Assembly: GCA_038245725.1 (NCBI GenBank)
Contig: JBBRSD010000004.1
Coordinates: 1-64,000 of the forward strand
Direction: 5' to 3'
From: JBBRSD01 sp038245725
GTDB taxonomy: Bacteria; Actinomycetota; Coriobacteriia; Anaerosomatales; JAAXUF01
Length of the DNA: 64,000 nt
In this document: in pieces, positions 52,528-60,682 of the stretch
Numbering within the stretch: position 1 is the first letter of the stretch
Layout: every line of letters starts with the position of its first letter
Notes under the pieces: model-generated
Told to the model about the DNA's origin: nothing
Seen by the model: only the letters and a program-made list of their open reading frames with translations
Databases searched by the model: none
Made by a program: the position numbers and the translations under genes

Positions 52528-53982
52528 ATGCCTGCCGAGGGTTTCTCGACGCGCGGTCGGCGTCGGATCACCCTGCAGTCGGTCCTCCTGGCGTCAGATC
52601 TCCTTATGGTCGGGCTGGGCACGATGGCGTCGTCGCTCATCCGGTTCCACCGTCTCCGTCACATCGCGGCGATCCCGGGCAGCGGCCTGAATGTCCAGTT
52701 TGCGGACTTATCGCTCGTCATCGGCGTGATCTGGATCGCATCGCTGTGGTTCGAGGGACTCTACGACATCGAACGTGTCTTCTGGGGTACGGGCGAATAC
52801 AGCCGCGTGGCCCGTGCTCTCTCCTTTGGCGTGGTCGTCTTCATCATGGCTACCTATGTCCTCAAGCTGAACGACATCTCTCGCGGATGGGTCATTTTCG
52901 CCTGGGCGCTCGCAATCTTATTCGTGGTGATCGGAAGAACCCTCGTGCGTACCGCACTCGTGAATGCGCATCGCAGAGGCCACCTGCTCCGACCAACCCT
53001 CGTCGTGGGATACAACGAGGAGGCAGCCGCCCTCATTCGCCGGCTTCGCTCCGACACGTCGTCGGGGCTAGACCCCATCGCGTGTCTGGCGAGTTCACGT
53101 CAGGATCAACTCGGGTTGCACTACTGCACCCCGGGCGTGGAATGCCTCGGCGCGGCCGGCGACATCAAGGCCGTCCTCGACGACCATGTCTTCGACACGG
53201 TCGTTATCGCCTCGACCGCTTTCGACCCCGACGTGCTCTCGCGGATCATCACCGACCTGCGCGGCCGCGACATTGAGATCGGACTCTCGTCGGGCCTACT
53301 CGACGTGACGACTTCGAGAGTACTCATCCGCGAGATCTCCGGCGTTCCGCTGATCACCGTGCGAGGTGTCTCGTTTTCGAGAGGCAGACAGTTCGTCAAG
53401 AGGACGTTTGACCTGATCGTGGGTGCTCTCTTCATCGTCGTTGGGACGCCCATGTGGATGATCTTGGCGCTCATGATAACGATCGACAGCCGGGGTCCCG
53501 TGTTCTACAGACAGAGGCGGGTCGCGCGCGGGGGTTCCTTCTTCGAGATGTACAAGTTCCGATCGATGAGCGTGGGTGCCGAGCACGTCCGTCAGCAACT
53601 CGAGGCCAGCAATGAGGCGAGCGGCCCTCTCTTCAAGATGCAAGCCGATCCCAGGGTCACTCGAGTGGGAAGATGGATGCGGAAGTTCTCTATCGACGAG
53701 TTCCCGCAGCTCATCAACGTGATGCGCGGAGAGATGTCTCTTGTAGGTCCTCGGCCGCCGCTTCCTCAGGAAACCGTCAACTACTCGGACTACCACTGGC
53801 GGCGCATGGAGGTGTTGCCCGGCATGACCGGCTTGTGGCAGATCTCCGGACGGAGCGCCCTGACGTTCGACGAGATGATTCGCCTTGATCTGTTCTACAT
53901 CGAGAACTGGTCGGTCGGCTTCGACATGGCCGTCATTCTGAGGACTGTACCCGCAGTGCTGTTGGCCAGAGGAGCCGTCTGA
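52528..53982 (+). CDS. Polyprenyl-phosphate sugar phosphotransferase (WbaP/WcaJ-like)
   Basis: The protein has 484 residues from ATG 52528, with GAAAGGGGA upstream. The frame upstream is open but not protein-like. Four N-terminal helices plus a CoA-binding-like region (LRPTLVVGYNEEAAALIRRLR) precede the bacterial sugar transferase domain: KRTFDLIVGALFIVVGTP, PVFYRQRRVARGGSFFEMYKFRSM, VGRWMRKFSIDEFPQLINVMRGEMSLVGPRPP, and LPGMTGLWQISGRSALTFDEMI, plus an Arg-rich interior. It starts the repeat unit by transferring a sugar-1-phosphate to undecaprenyl phosphate. Confidence 0.95.
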   Translation: MPAEGFSTRGRRRITLQSVLLASDLLMVGLGTMASSLIRFHRLRHIAAIPGSGLNVQFADLSLVIGVIWIASLWFEGLYDIERVFWGTGEYSRVARALSFGVVVFIMATYVLKLNDISRGWVIFAWALAILFVVIGRTLVRTALVNAHRRGHLLRPTLVVGYNEEAAALIRRLRSDTSSGLDPIACLASSRQDQLGLHYCTPGVECLGAAGDIKAVLDDHVFDTVVIASTAFDPDVLSRIITDLRGRDIEIGLSSGLLDVTTSRVLIREISGVPLITVRGVSFSRGRQFVKRTFDLIVGALFIVVGTPMWMILALMITIDSRGPVFYRQRRVARGGSFFEMYKFRSMSVGAEHVRQQLEASNEASGPLFKMQADPRVTRVGRWMRKFSIDEFPQLINVMRGEMSLVGPRPPLPQETVNYSDYHWRRMEVLPGMTGLWQISGRSALTFDEMIRLDLFYIENWSVGFDMAVILRTVPAVLLARGAV

Positions 53983-55067
53983 TGCGAATCATCGTGGTCG
54001 TAGGTGCACGCCCGAACTTCATCAAAATCGGGCCGCTCATGCCAGCGCTTGCCCGGGCGGGAATAGACGCGCCAATCGCCCACACTGGCCAGCATTACGA
54101 CACCTCAATGTCAGATGTGTTCTTCTCCGACCTAGACTTGCCCTCACCGACGTGGTTTCTCGGAGTGGGCTCCGGTACCCATGCCGCGCAGACCGGCCGG
54201 GCGATGATCGCGCTCGAAGAGCTGCTCCTCGCCGAGAACCCTGACGCGTTGTTCGTCGTGGGGGACGTGAACTCCACCCTCGCAGGCGCGCTTGCCGCAA
54301 GCAAGATCGGCGTTCCCGTGGTGCACCTCGAAGCTGGCCTTCGAAGCGGAGACATGTCCATGCCCGAGGAGATCAACCGAATCTTGACGGACCAGCTGTC
54401 TTCTCTCCTGCTGACACCCACGTCGGCGGCGGGGGGGAATCTCGCCGCGGAGGGGATCGACCCGGCGCGGGTGGAATTCGTCGGAAACATCATGGCCGAG
54501 TCTGTGCTGCGAAACGCGCCTGGCCTTCAGCGGCGTGGCGTGACGGCCCGCATGTCGCTCACGCCACAAGAATACGTGTTGGCCACCGTGCACCGTCCTG
54601 AGAATACAGACAGTCGCGAGAACCTCGCTGAGATAGTGGCTGCATTCTCGGCACTCGATCTGCCCGTTCTCTTTCCGGTACATCCGCGAACGCGGCCGCT
54701 TCTCACGGCGGCGGGGGTTGGACAGTCAGGCTCGCGTGTGCGCCTCGTAGACCCGGTTGGCTACCTCGACATGCTCGCTCTGCAGCGCGAGGCCGCAGTC
54801 GTCGTCACGGACTCGGGGGGGATTCAGGAAGAGACCTGCATGTTGCACACGCCGTGTGTGACCGTTCGGCGGAACACGGAACGGCAGATCACACTGGAGA
54901 TTGGCTCGAACCGACTTGTGTCGCCGAGACGTGAGGATATCATCGGGGGCGTCGCACGTGCGTTGGCCGCGTCTCGCGAGTGGCCGGTGCCGGAACGATG
55001 GGACGATGCCGTCTCGTCGCGGGTTATTGCCGCTCTCGAACGCGGTGTCTTACCGCTTTCGCGCTGA
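53982..55067 (+). CDS. wecB: UDP-N-acetylglucosamine 2-epimerase
   Basis: The protein has 361 residues, with ATG 53982 overlapping the previous stop. Canonical motifs are VVGARPNFIKIGPLMPAL, HTGQHYD, VVHLEAGLRSGDMSMPEEINRILTD, ATVHRPENTD, FPVHPRTR, TDSGGIQEETCMLHTPCVTVRRNTER. It interconverts UDP-GlcNAc and UDP-ManNAc, supplying the WecG/TagA transferase. It is followed by galE. Confidence 0.96.
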   Translation: MRIIVVVGARPNFIKIGPLMPALARAGIDAPIAHTGQHYDTSMSDVFFSDLDLPSPTWFLGVGSGTHAAQTGRAMIALEELLLAENPDALFVVGDVNSTLAGALAASKIGVPVVHLEAGLRSGDMSMPEEINRILTDQLSSLLLTPTSAAGGNLAAEGIDPARVEFVGNIMAESVLRNAPGLQRRGVTARMSLTPQEYVLATVHRPENTDSRENLAEIVAAFSALDLPVLFPVHPRTRPLLTAAGVGQSGSRVRLVDPVGYLDMLALQREAAVVVTDSGGIQEETCMLHTPCVTVRRNTERQITLEIGSNRLVSPRREDIIGGVARALAASREWPVPERWDDAVSSRVIAALERGVLPLSR

Positions 55068-55133
55068 CGACACTCCCGCAGCGCAAGGCGCCGCGGCTGG
55101 ACTGACCGGAAGCCTCGAGCGAAAGGAGCCGAC

Positions 55134-56114
55134 GTGCGCGTTCTTGTGACCGGTGGCGCCGGCTATATCGGGTCTATCACGACGCGAGTCCTCCTCGACG
55201 CCGGGCACGAGTGCGTCGTCCTCGACACGCTTGAGCGCGGGCACCGCGAAGCGGTCGACCCGCGGGCCGAGTTCGTCCGAGGCTCCGTCGGCGAGGCAAT
55301 CGTCCTCGCCGAGGTGTTGCCCGGTTGTGACGCCGTCATGCATCTCGCCGGATACATCGAAGTCGCCGAGTCGGTCGCCGAGCCCGAGAAGTACATGCGT
55401 GCCAACGCTATCGAGCCGACGGTCATGCTGGATGCGATGTCGCAGTTCGGGGTGAGCGCGATCGTGTTCTCGTCGACCGCTGCTGTCTACGGTGAGCCTG
55501 AGTCCGTGCCGATTCTGGAGAGCGCGCCGACACGTCCCGTGAACCCATACGGTGCGAGCAAGCTCGCGTTCGAGGAGATGCTGGAAGTTCGTCGCATCTC
55601 CGAGAACCTGCGTGCGATCAGGTTCCGCTACTTCAACGTGGCTGGAGCATGGCCTGACGGTTCTCTCGGCGAGGCTCATGAGCCCGAAACCCATATCATC
55701 CCGCGGATACTGCGCTCGCTGCGCGAGGGCCAGGAGCGATTCGAGGTGTTCGGCGGCGACTACGCGACGCCCGACGGCACGTGCGTGCGCGACTACATCC
55801 ACGTGCTCGACCTTGCCGACGCACACCGAATCGGCCTCGAGCGACTCGCCCAGGGCGCAGAGGGCGGCGTCTTCAACCTCGGCAACGGGCAGGGATTCAG
55901 CAATCTCCAAGTCGTCGCCACGTGCGGCGACGTCAGCGGCCGAGAAGTCCATGTCGAGATAGGTCCGAGACGGCCGGGCGACCCGGCGGTTCTCGTCGCC
56001 TCCGCAGAGAAGGCCGAGCGAGAGCTCCGGTGGCGGCCTGAGCGAGGTGACCTCGCAGGTATCGTCGGTGACGCATGGCGCTGGCACCTTGAACACCCGG
56101 ACGGCTACAGATAG
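55134..56114 (+). CDS. galE: UDP-glucose 4-epimerase family
   Basis: The protein has 326 residues and starts at GTG 55134 with GAAAGGAG upstream. The extended SDR has VTGGAGYIGSITTRVLLDAGH, the catalytic YGASK (Tyr-x3-Lys) in NPYGASKLAFEE, FSSTAAVYG and RYFNVAGAWPDGSLGE. It interconverts UDP-Glc/UDP-Gal or their N-acetyl forms. It sits at the 3' end of the polysaccharide locus. The tRNA-Val promoter lies in its last 26 bases. Confidence 0.93.
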   Translation: MRVLVTGGAGYIGSITTRVLLDAGHECVVLDTLERGHREAVDPRAEFVRGSVGEAIVLAEVLPGCDAVMHLAGYIEVAESVAEPEKYMRANAIEPTVMLDAMSQFGVSAIVFSSTAAVYGEPESVPILESAPTRPVNPYGASKLAFEEMLEVRRISENLRAIRFRYFNVAGAWPDGSLGEAHEPETHIIPRILRSLREGQERFEVFGGDYATPDGTCVRDYIHVLDLADAHRIGLERLAQGAEGGVFNLGNGQGFSNLQVVATCGDVSGREVHVEIGPRRPGDPAVLVASAEKAERELRWRPERGDLAGIVGDAWRWHLEHPDGYR

Positions 56115-56117
56115 AAT
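56089..56117 (+). promoter_or_regulatory. Promoter of tRNA-Val
   Basis: TTGAAC (56089-56094), 17 bases, TAGAAT (56112-56117): close to the sigma-70 consensus with optimal spacing, 28 bases before the tRNA. The -35 lies inside galE. Confidence 0.85.
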
Positions 56118-56144
56118 GCGGGTTCGCCGATTTGGCGCAAGTGC

Positions 56145-56219
56145 GGGCGATTAGCTCAGGGGGAGAGCGCTTCCTTCACACGGAAGAAGTCGTAGGTTCA
56201 AATCCTACATCGCCCACCA
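56145..56219 (+). tRNA. tRNA-Val (CAC)
   Basis: Acceptor GGGCGAT pairs with ATCGCCC, followed by A and encoded CCA. The anticodon stem CTTCC/GGAAG encloses TTCACAC, giving CAC. T arm GTAGGTTCAAATCCTAC. 75 bases. Confidence 0.96.
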
Positions 56220-56228
56220 GGACCTACT

Positions 56229-56259
56229 GAAAGCCTCGCCCACTTCCGGCGGGGCTTTC
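56229..56259 (+). terminator. Terminator of tRNA-Val
   Basis: GAAAGCCTCGCC (56229-56240) pairs with GGCGGGGCTTTC (56248-56259) with one T-G wobble, followed by TTA. It starts 10 bases after the CCA. Confidence 0.8.
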
Positions 56260-56457
56260 TTACGTCCCGAACAGGGCTTCGCTCTTCCCGTCGTCGCATC
56301 TCCGGGTTAGGCGGCTTACGCCTTGCGGTCATTCAGACGCGGGCCTACCCCAATCGACACAAGAGCTGCATAATTACCTGCGCAGGCGCCGTCGTGCTGC
56401 GCGCCACAATTGCCGGTAAGAACGACAGTGTGAGTCGAGAGATGGGGGTACACCGGC

Positions 56458-58035
56458 ATGAATCCCCACCCAATGGACGGACCGCGTTCGGCGATCCAGG
56501 CTACTAGAAACGGTGTCAACCTTCTCGAACTCTTCGACCTCGACGAGCTTCAGGCGCTGCAGGATGGCTTTGCTGATGCGACTCATGTCGCAGCGATAAT
56601 CACCCAGCCCGACGGCACACCGATCACCAGGCCCAGCAACTTCTGCCGCCTATGCGCCGAGGTGATCCGTGGCACGGACGCCGGCCTCGCGGCGTGCATG
56701 CATTCCGACGCCGTGATCGGCAGTCCGAATAGTGTCGGACCAACCGTGCAAACGTGTCTGAGCGGGGGGCTCTGGGACGCCGGAGCCAGCATCATCGTCG
56801 ACGGCGAGCACATCGCCAACTGGCTCATCGGACAGGTGCGCATGACCGAAGAGAACAGCGCGGATATGAGTTCCTTCGCGCGTTCGATCGGAGCGGATGA
56901 AGATGAACTCATGTCCGCGCTGGCCGAAGTGCCGCAGATGTCGGAGAAGCAGTTCCGCTCGATCGCCGACTTCCTCTTCGTCATGGCGGGTCAGTTGTCG
57001 AGGAGCGCGTACCAGAATCTGCTGCAGGCACGATTGATGGAGGAGCGGGAGCGGGTGGTCACAGCCCTCGAAGAGAGCGAGCACCGCTATCGCAGACTGT
57101 TCGAGCGCTCTCCCGTCAGTTACCAGTCGTTGGATGCCGACGGCCGGTTTCTCATCGTCAACTCCACGTGGCTCGACGTTCTCGGCTACTCTGAGGACGA
57201 GGTCTTGGGGAACTGGTTCGGCGACTTTCTCGCCCCCGCATATCGTGACATATTCAAGGAGCGGTTCCCCCAGTTCATGGCCGCAGGCAAGATACACACC
57301 GAGTTCGAGATGGTGTGCAAGACCGGGGAGATCAAGTTCGTCGGTTTAGACGGAGTCATCGGGCTTGACGCGAACGGCGAGTTCCAGCAAACGCATTGCG
57401 TGTTCAAGGACATTACGGAGGAGCGGCGAGCGGCCTCGGAACTCGAGAGTGCTCACGACAGGCTCGAGCACCTTCTGAGGGACGTGGTGGCGACCATGGG
57501 CAAGGTGGTCGAGGCTCGAGACCCGTACACGCAAGGACACGAGACCGGGGTTGCCAAGCTGGCGGGGTCGATTGCGCGAGAAATGGGTCTGACCCAGGAC
57601 GATGTCGACGCCATTGAGGTTGCAGCGCTCGTCCACGACATCGGAAAGCTCTCTGTGCCGGCCGAGATACTGACCAAGCCGGGCAAGATCACTGCCGTTG
57701 AGTTCGCAATCATCAAACAGCACCCGCAGGCGGGGTACGACATTTTGAAGGAGATCGATTTTGGCTGGCCGGTCGCCGAGATCGCACTTCAGCATCACGA
57801 AAGGATGGACGGCACCGGGTATCCGAACGGACTCTTGGGAGACGAGACTCTGTTCGCCGCCCGCGTGATCGCCGTGGCAGATGTGGTCGAGGCTATGGCA
57901 TCTCATCGACCGTACCGAGCAGCATTAGGGCTCGAAGTCGCTATCGACGAGATCAAAGGTCATGCGGAGAAGTACGACGCGGAGGTGGTAGCGGCCTGCG
58001 TGCGCTTGTACGAGGCTGGAGCCATCGAAGTGTAG
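56458..58035 (+). CDS. PocR-PAS-HD-GYP cyclic-di-GMP phosphodiesterase
   Basis: The protein has 525 residues. An N-terminal PocR ligand-binding domain (about 22-190) has RPSNFCRLCAEVIRG, LAACMHSD, VQTCLSGGLWDAG and IANWLIGQVR. A PAS domain (about 210-335, YRRLFERSPVSYQSLDADGRFLIVN) and an HD-GYP domain (about 345-520) follow. The catalytic end has VHDIGKLSVPAEILTKPGK, IIKQHPQAG and QHHERMDGTGYP. PocR domains typically sense small diols or hydrocarbons, so c-di-GMP turnover is probably tied to a metabolite. The start at ATG 56458 has GGGGGT upstream. ATG 56473 is possible. Confidence 0.94.
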   Translation: MNPHPMDGPRSAIQATRNGVNLLELFDLDELQALQDGFADATHVAAIITQPDGTPITRPSNFCRLCAEVIRGTDAGLAACMHSDAVIGSPNSVGPTVQTCLSGGLWDAGASIIVDGEHIANWLIGQVRMTEENSADMSSFARSIGADEDELMSALAEVPQMSEKQFRSIADFLFVMAGQLSRSAYQNLLQARLMEERERVVTALEESEHRYRRLFERSPVSYQSLDADGRFLIVNSTWLDVLGYSEDEVLGNWFGDFLAPAYRDIFKERFPQFMAAGKIHTEFEMVCKTGEIKFVGLDGVIGLDANGEFQQTHCVFKDITEERRAASELESAHDRLEHLLRDVVATMGKVVEARDPYTQGHETGVAKLAGSIAREMGLTQDDVDAIEVAALVHDIGKLSVPAEILTKPGKITAVEFAIIKQHPQAGYDILKEIDFGWPVAEIALQHHERMDGTGYPNGLLGDETLFAARVIAVADVVEAMASHRPYRAALGLEVAIDEIKGHAEKYDAEVVAACVRLYEAGAIEV

Positions 58036-58099
58036 GAGTCCGGCAACGGCACGCTTCATGTGCCGATACGAGGGGCCGCGATAACAAGACCGCGCACGA

Positions 58100-58110
58100 A
58101 TCGCCCACCA
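58100..58110 (+). repeat. 11-bp copy of the tRNA-Val 3' end
   Basis: ATCGCCCACCA here is identical to the acceptor strand plus ACCA of tRNA-Val (56209-56219). It lies 65 bases after the PocR gene and 10 bases before a terminator. Direct-repeat spacing is 1.89 kb. No T-loop copy precedes it. Confidence 0.5.
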
Positions 58111-58120
58111 TGAATGACAC

Positions 58121-58164
58121 AACGCCCCTTTGGGTCTCTCCGGAGATACTCGAAGGGGCGTTTT
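58121..58164 (+). terminator. Terminator between the PocR gene and the sialidase
   Basis: AACGCCCCTT (58121-58130) pairs with AAGGGGCGTT (58153-58162), followed by TTAGC with a short T-run. The 22-base loop contains a small inner TCTC/GAGA stem. Confidence 0.7.
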
Positions 58165-58284
58165 AGCTGGCGGAAGACCGTGAACCCATCGGGAAGTGAG
58201 CTCGGTTGACTCGCCTGATGCGCCATTGCCGTCACATGTGACGAGTGACCAGATACGCGAAGCCATTCTTCCGTTTCCCTGTAA

Positions 58285-59931
58285 ATGAAGCGGGCCTTTC
58301 GGTCGATGAACGAGGTGACGCACACCTCTACACGGCAGGATACTCAGCGAATGAGTTCGGCGACACGAGCGATAAAGAATATGCCATGCCGGCGACCGGG
58401 CGTGCCGTCTTGGCACGTGGCATGGCTACTGGCCGCCAGCATCGTAGCGGCAAGCGCTTCGGTCGCCGCACCGTCTTTGGCTGCCACTGATACGCTTCTC
58501 GCGACCTCCAGCGGCGCATCGTCGAGTGTATCGTCGGCGACTGCGAGGACTGTAGCTACACCATGCTCGTCCAGTCCTTTCGTCAGCGATTCCTCAAAGA
58601 AGACCTGGTACCGCATTCCAGCGATGATCCAGAACGCGCAGGGCCAGCTCCTGGTCTTCGCCGAGAAGCGCGACAACGATTCGAGTTCTGACTTCGGGAA
58701 CTTCAATATCGTCATGCGCAAGTCCACCGACGGCGGTCGCACGTGGGGTGCGCTGAAGACTGTCGCCGATGACGGTGAGAACCGAGTATCGAACCCGGTC
58801 CCGGTACTCGATCCAGGGACAGGAGATGTGCTTCTGATCTCGTGCATCCGCAACGCGAACAGCACGTACAAGGGGCTGTTCCTCCAAAGAAGCACCAATG
58901 GCGGAGACACCTTCTCACCCCTGTCCGCAGGCCAAATCAAGCCCCGCGGATTCTGGAAGGGTGGTCTGACGGGACCCGGTCACGGAGTGGTTCTGTCGCA
59001 AGGCTCGCATGCGGGCCGAATCGTTGTCGCGATGGGCTACCGGAAGGCCGACTACCACGGCGCTTACGGCATCTACAGTGATGATGGGGGGGTGTCATGG
59101 TCCACCGGATACGACCAAGCCGACAAGTCCGGCAAAACCGCGATCATGGAAGGCACAATTGCGGAACTGCCGACAGGCAGACTCTACATCGGCTATAGAG
59201 ATGGGAGCAGTACCACACCCGGTAAGACGCGTCTGAGCGCGTTCTCGATGGACGGAGGGGCTTCCCTCTCAACAACTCTCGCGCCTCAGCCCACCTTGAG
59301 GACCCCTTCGGTTGAAGGTAGCGTGGTCAGTCTCAGTGGTACACACAGCGGAACGATGCTGTTCTCAAGCCCCACCTACGTCAACGAAGAGCACTTGGGC
59401 CTTCGCAGATACATGGGCATCTTCCTGAGCGGGGACGATGGCGTTACGTGGCGCCGGCCCTATCACGTCGATTTGGGGCCCAAACCGGCGGCGTACTCCG
59501 ATCTCATCCAACTGGATGACGGTTCTGTCGGCATCATCTACGAAACGGGCAAGTCGTCATGGCGCGAAAGGATCACGTTTCGATCGATTCGTATCGGACA
59601 GCTAGTGAACCCGACGAAAGTTGCAGCCGGGCTCGAGGCGACCTTGAGATCCAGGACAGTCACTACCGCTGGACACGCCAAGGTGAAAGTCGCGGTGAGC
59701 CTTGCCGGCGTCACTTCTCCGCCCGGCAGTGTGAGCGTCAGGTTTACGGGTCCGAGCCGCAAGGCCCGCGTCCGGACGGTCACACTGACTTATTTCAGCG
59801 GGGGTGTGAGGTACGTCTCGCTGCCCAAGCTGAAGAAGGGTCGCTACGCCATCTCCGTCCGCTACTCAGGTACTGATCGCATCATCGGGAGGGTGATGTC
59901 GCTGGGCACACTCCGCGTCCGGAAATCGTAG
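58285..59931 (+). CDS. Secreted exo-alpha-sialidase (GH33-like)
   Basis: This is a 548-residue frame from ATG 58285. ATG 58381 is preferred because it puts a clean signal peptide at the start (HVAWLLAASIVAASASVAAPSLAA). The YRIP motif supplies the first Arg. Asp-boxes are STDGGRTW, STNGGDTF, SDDGGVSW and SGDDGVTW. The GPGHGVVLSQGSHAGR, MEGTIAELPTGRLYIGYRDG and AAYSDLIQLDDGS segments carry the expected Glu, second and third Arg, and nucleophile Tyr. After about residue 430 a Lys/Arg-rich beta domain (TKVAAGLEATLRSRTVTTAG...) follows. It should release terminal sialic acid outside the cell. No sialate uptake or synthesis genes are nearby. Confidence 0.9.
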   Translation: MKRAFRSMNEVTHTSTRQDTQRMSSATRAIKNMPCRRPGVPSWHVAWLLAASIVAASASVAAPSLAATDTLLATSSGASSSVSSATARTVATPCSSSPFVSDSSKKTWYRIPAMIQNAQGQLLVFAEKRDNDSSSDFGNFNIVMRKSTDGGRTWGALKTVADDGENRVSNPVPVLDPGTGDVLLISCIRNANSTYKGLFLQRSTNGGDTFSPLSAGQIKPRGFWKGGLTGPGHGVVLSQGSHAGRIVVAMGYRKADYHGAYGIYSDDGGVSWSTGYDQADKSGKTAIMEGTIAELPTGRLYIGYRDGSSTTPGKTRLSAFSMDGGASLSTTLAPQPTLRTPSVEGSVVSLSGTHSGTMLFSSPTYVNEEHLGLRRYMGIFLSGDDGVTWRRPYHVDLGPKPAAYSDLIQLDDGSVGIIYETGKSSWRERITFRSIRIGQLVNPTKVAAGLEATLRSRTVTTAGHAKVKVAVSLAGVTSPPGSVSVRFTGPSRKARVRTVTLTYFSGGVRYVSLPKLKKGRYAISVRYSGTDRIIGRVMSLGTLRVRKS

Positions 59932-60619
59932 GTAGCCAGAGTCGCTGGACGGACATGTGCTCCTATAACCGCCGAGCATGGCGAATTGGATGCGCGACGT
60001 CGCGAGAGATCGACGCGCCGATCGCGAGCGACACGAGTCCTGCCATCGAGCCTACATCAATCGGTGAACCTGCAATATAGGATCGGGAGCTCAGCATGAG
60101 GCCTGAACACGGTGTCGGAGACGGACATGGCAACGAGTCCTGCGACGCCGGTCCGCCAAGGCCAGCCGAGCGAACCCATGCCCAACTTCCGCACGACAGC
60201 ACAATGAAAACCGCAGGCCCAAACCCCGGAGAACGACGTCTTCGAGCGGATTGAACACGTTCAGCGTATTAGTCGCGAGCGAAAGGGTGCAGTCGCGACC
60301 AACATGATCACGATCGCCGACGCGCCGATGGAGTCGTCCAAGAACGCGAGTGAACAGAGCACTCCCGTGTTCGCCTGCAGACCGAATATCCCATGGGCAA
60401 ATGCACCGTCCCGAGAATCCCTGCCAAAGCGAGAATCCGAGTCCGTACGGATATGATGACGAGGTGCGGATGGTGAGCTTGTTCCACGGCCGCCCGTAGA
60501 GCTAATCTTGCCGTCTTGGCTCGCCAGACCATCGGATGAGCAGCAACTTGACCGGGAACAAGCGTGCAACTGCGACAGGTGGATGTGTTCGATCGAGGTT
60601 TCGCGCGTCAGGAGGGGCA
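59932..60619. other. Gene-poor stretch with possible decayed membrane-protein remnants (minus strand)
   Basis: Nearly 700 bases with no intact gene. On the minus strand, separate frames give hydrophobic pieces such as ANTGVLCSLAFLDDSIGASAIVIMLV (about 60290-60380), LSLATNTLNVFNPLEDVVL (about 60230-60285) and DVGSMAGLVSLAIGASISRDVAHPI (about 59975-60050). The pieces lie in order but in different frames, consistent with a broken integral membrane protein. This is an inference from hydrophobicity only. Confidence 0.3.
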
Positions 60620-60650
60620 GAGGAGCCCTGACGATTCGTCAGGGCTCCTC
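60620..60650 (-). terminator. Terminator of the multicopper oxidase
   Basis: GAGGAGCCCTGA (60620-60631) pairs perfectly with TCAGGGCTCCTC (60639-60650), and the inner CGA/TCG can extend it, with a tight loop. It lies 33 bases past the minus-strand stop. Confidence 0.75.
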
Positions 60651-60682
60651 CGTACCGCAATTCTCGTTTGGTGGTCAGCCCC

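Noticed and set aside
56260..56457. A c-di-GMP riboswitch before the PocR-HD-GYP gene
   Set aside because: I could not find the conserved GEMM core or its two stems. The interval shows no stable repeated structure.
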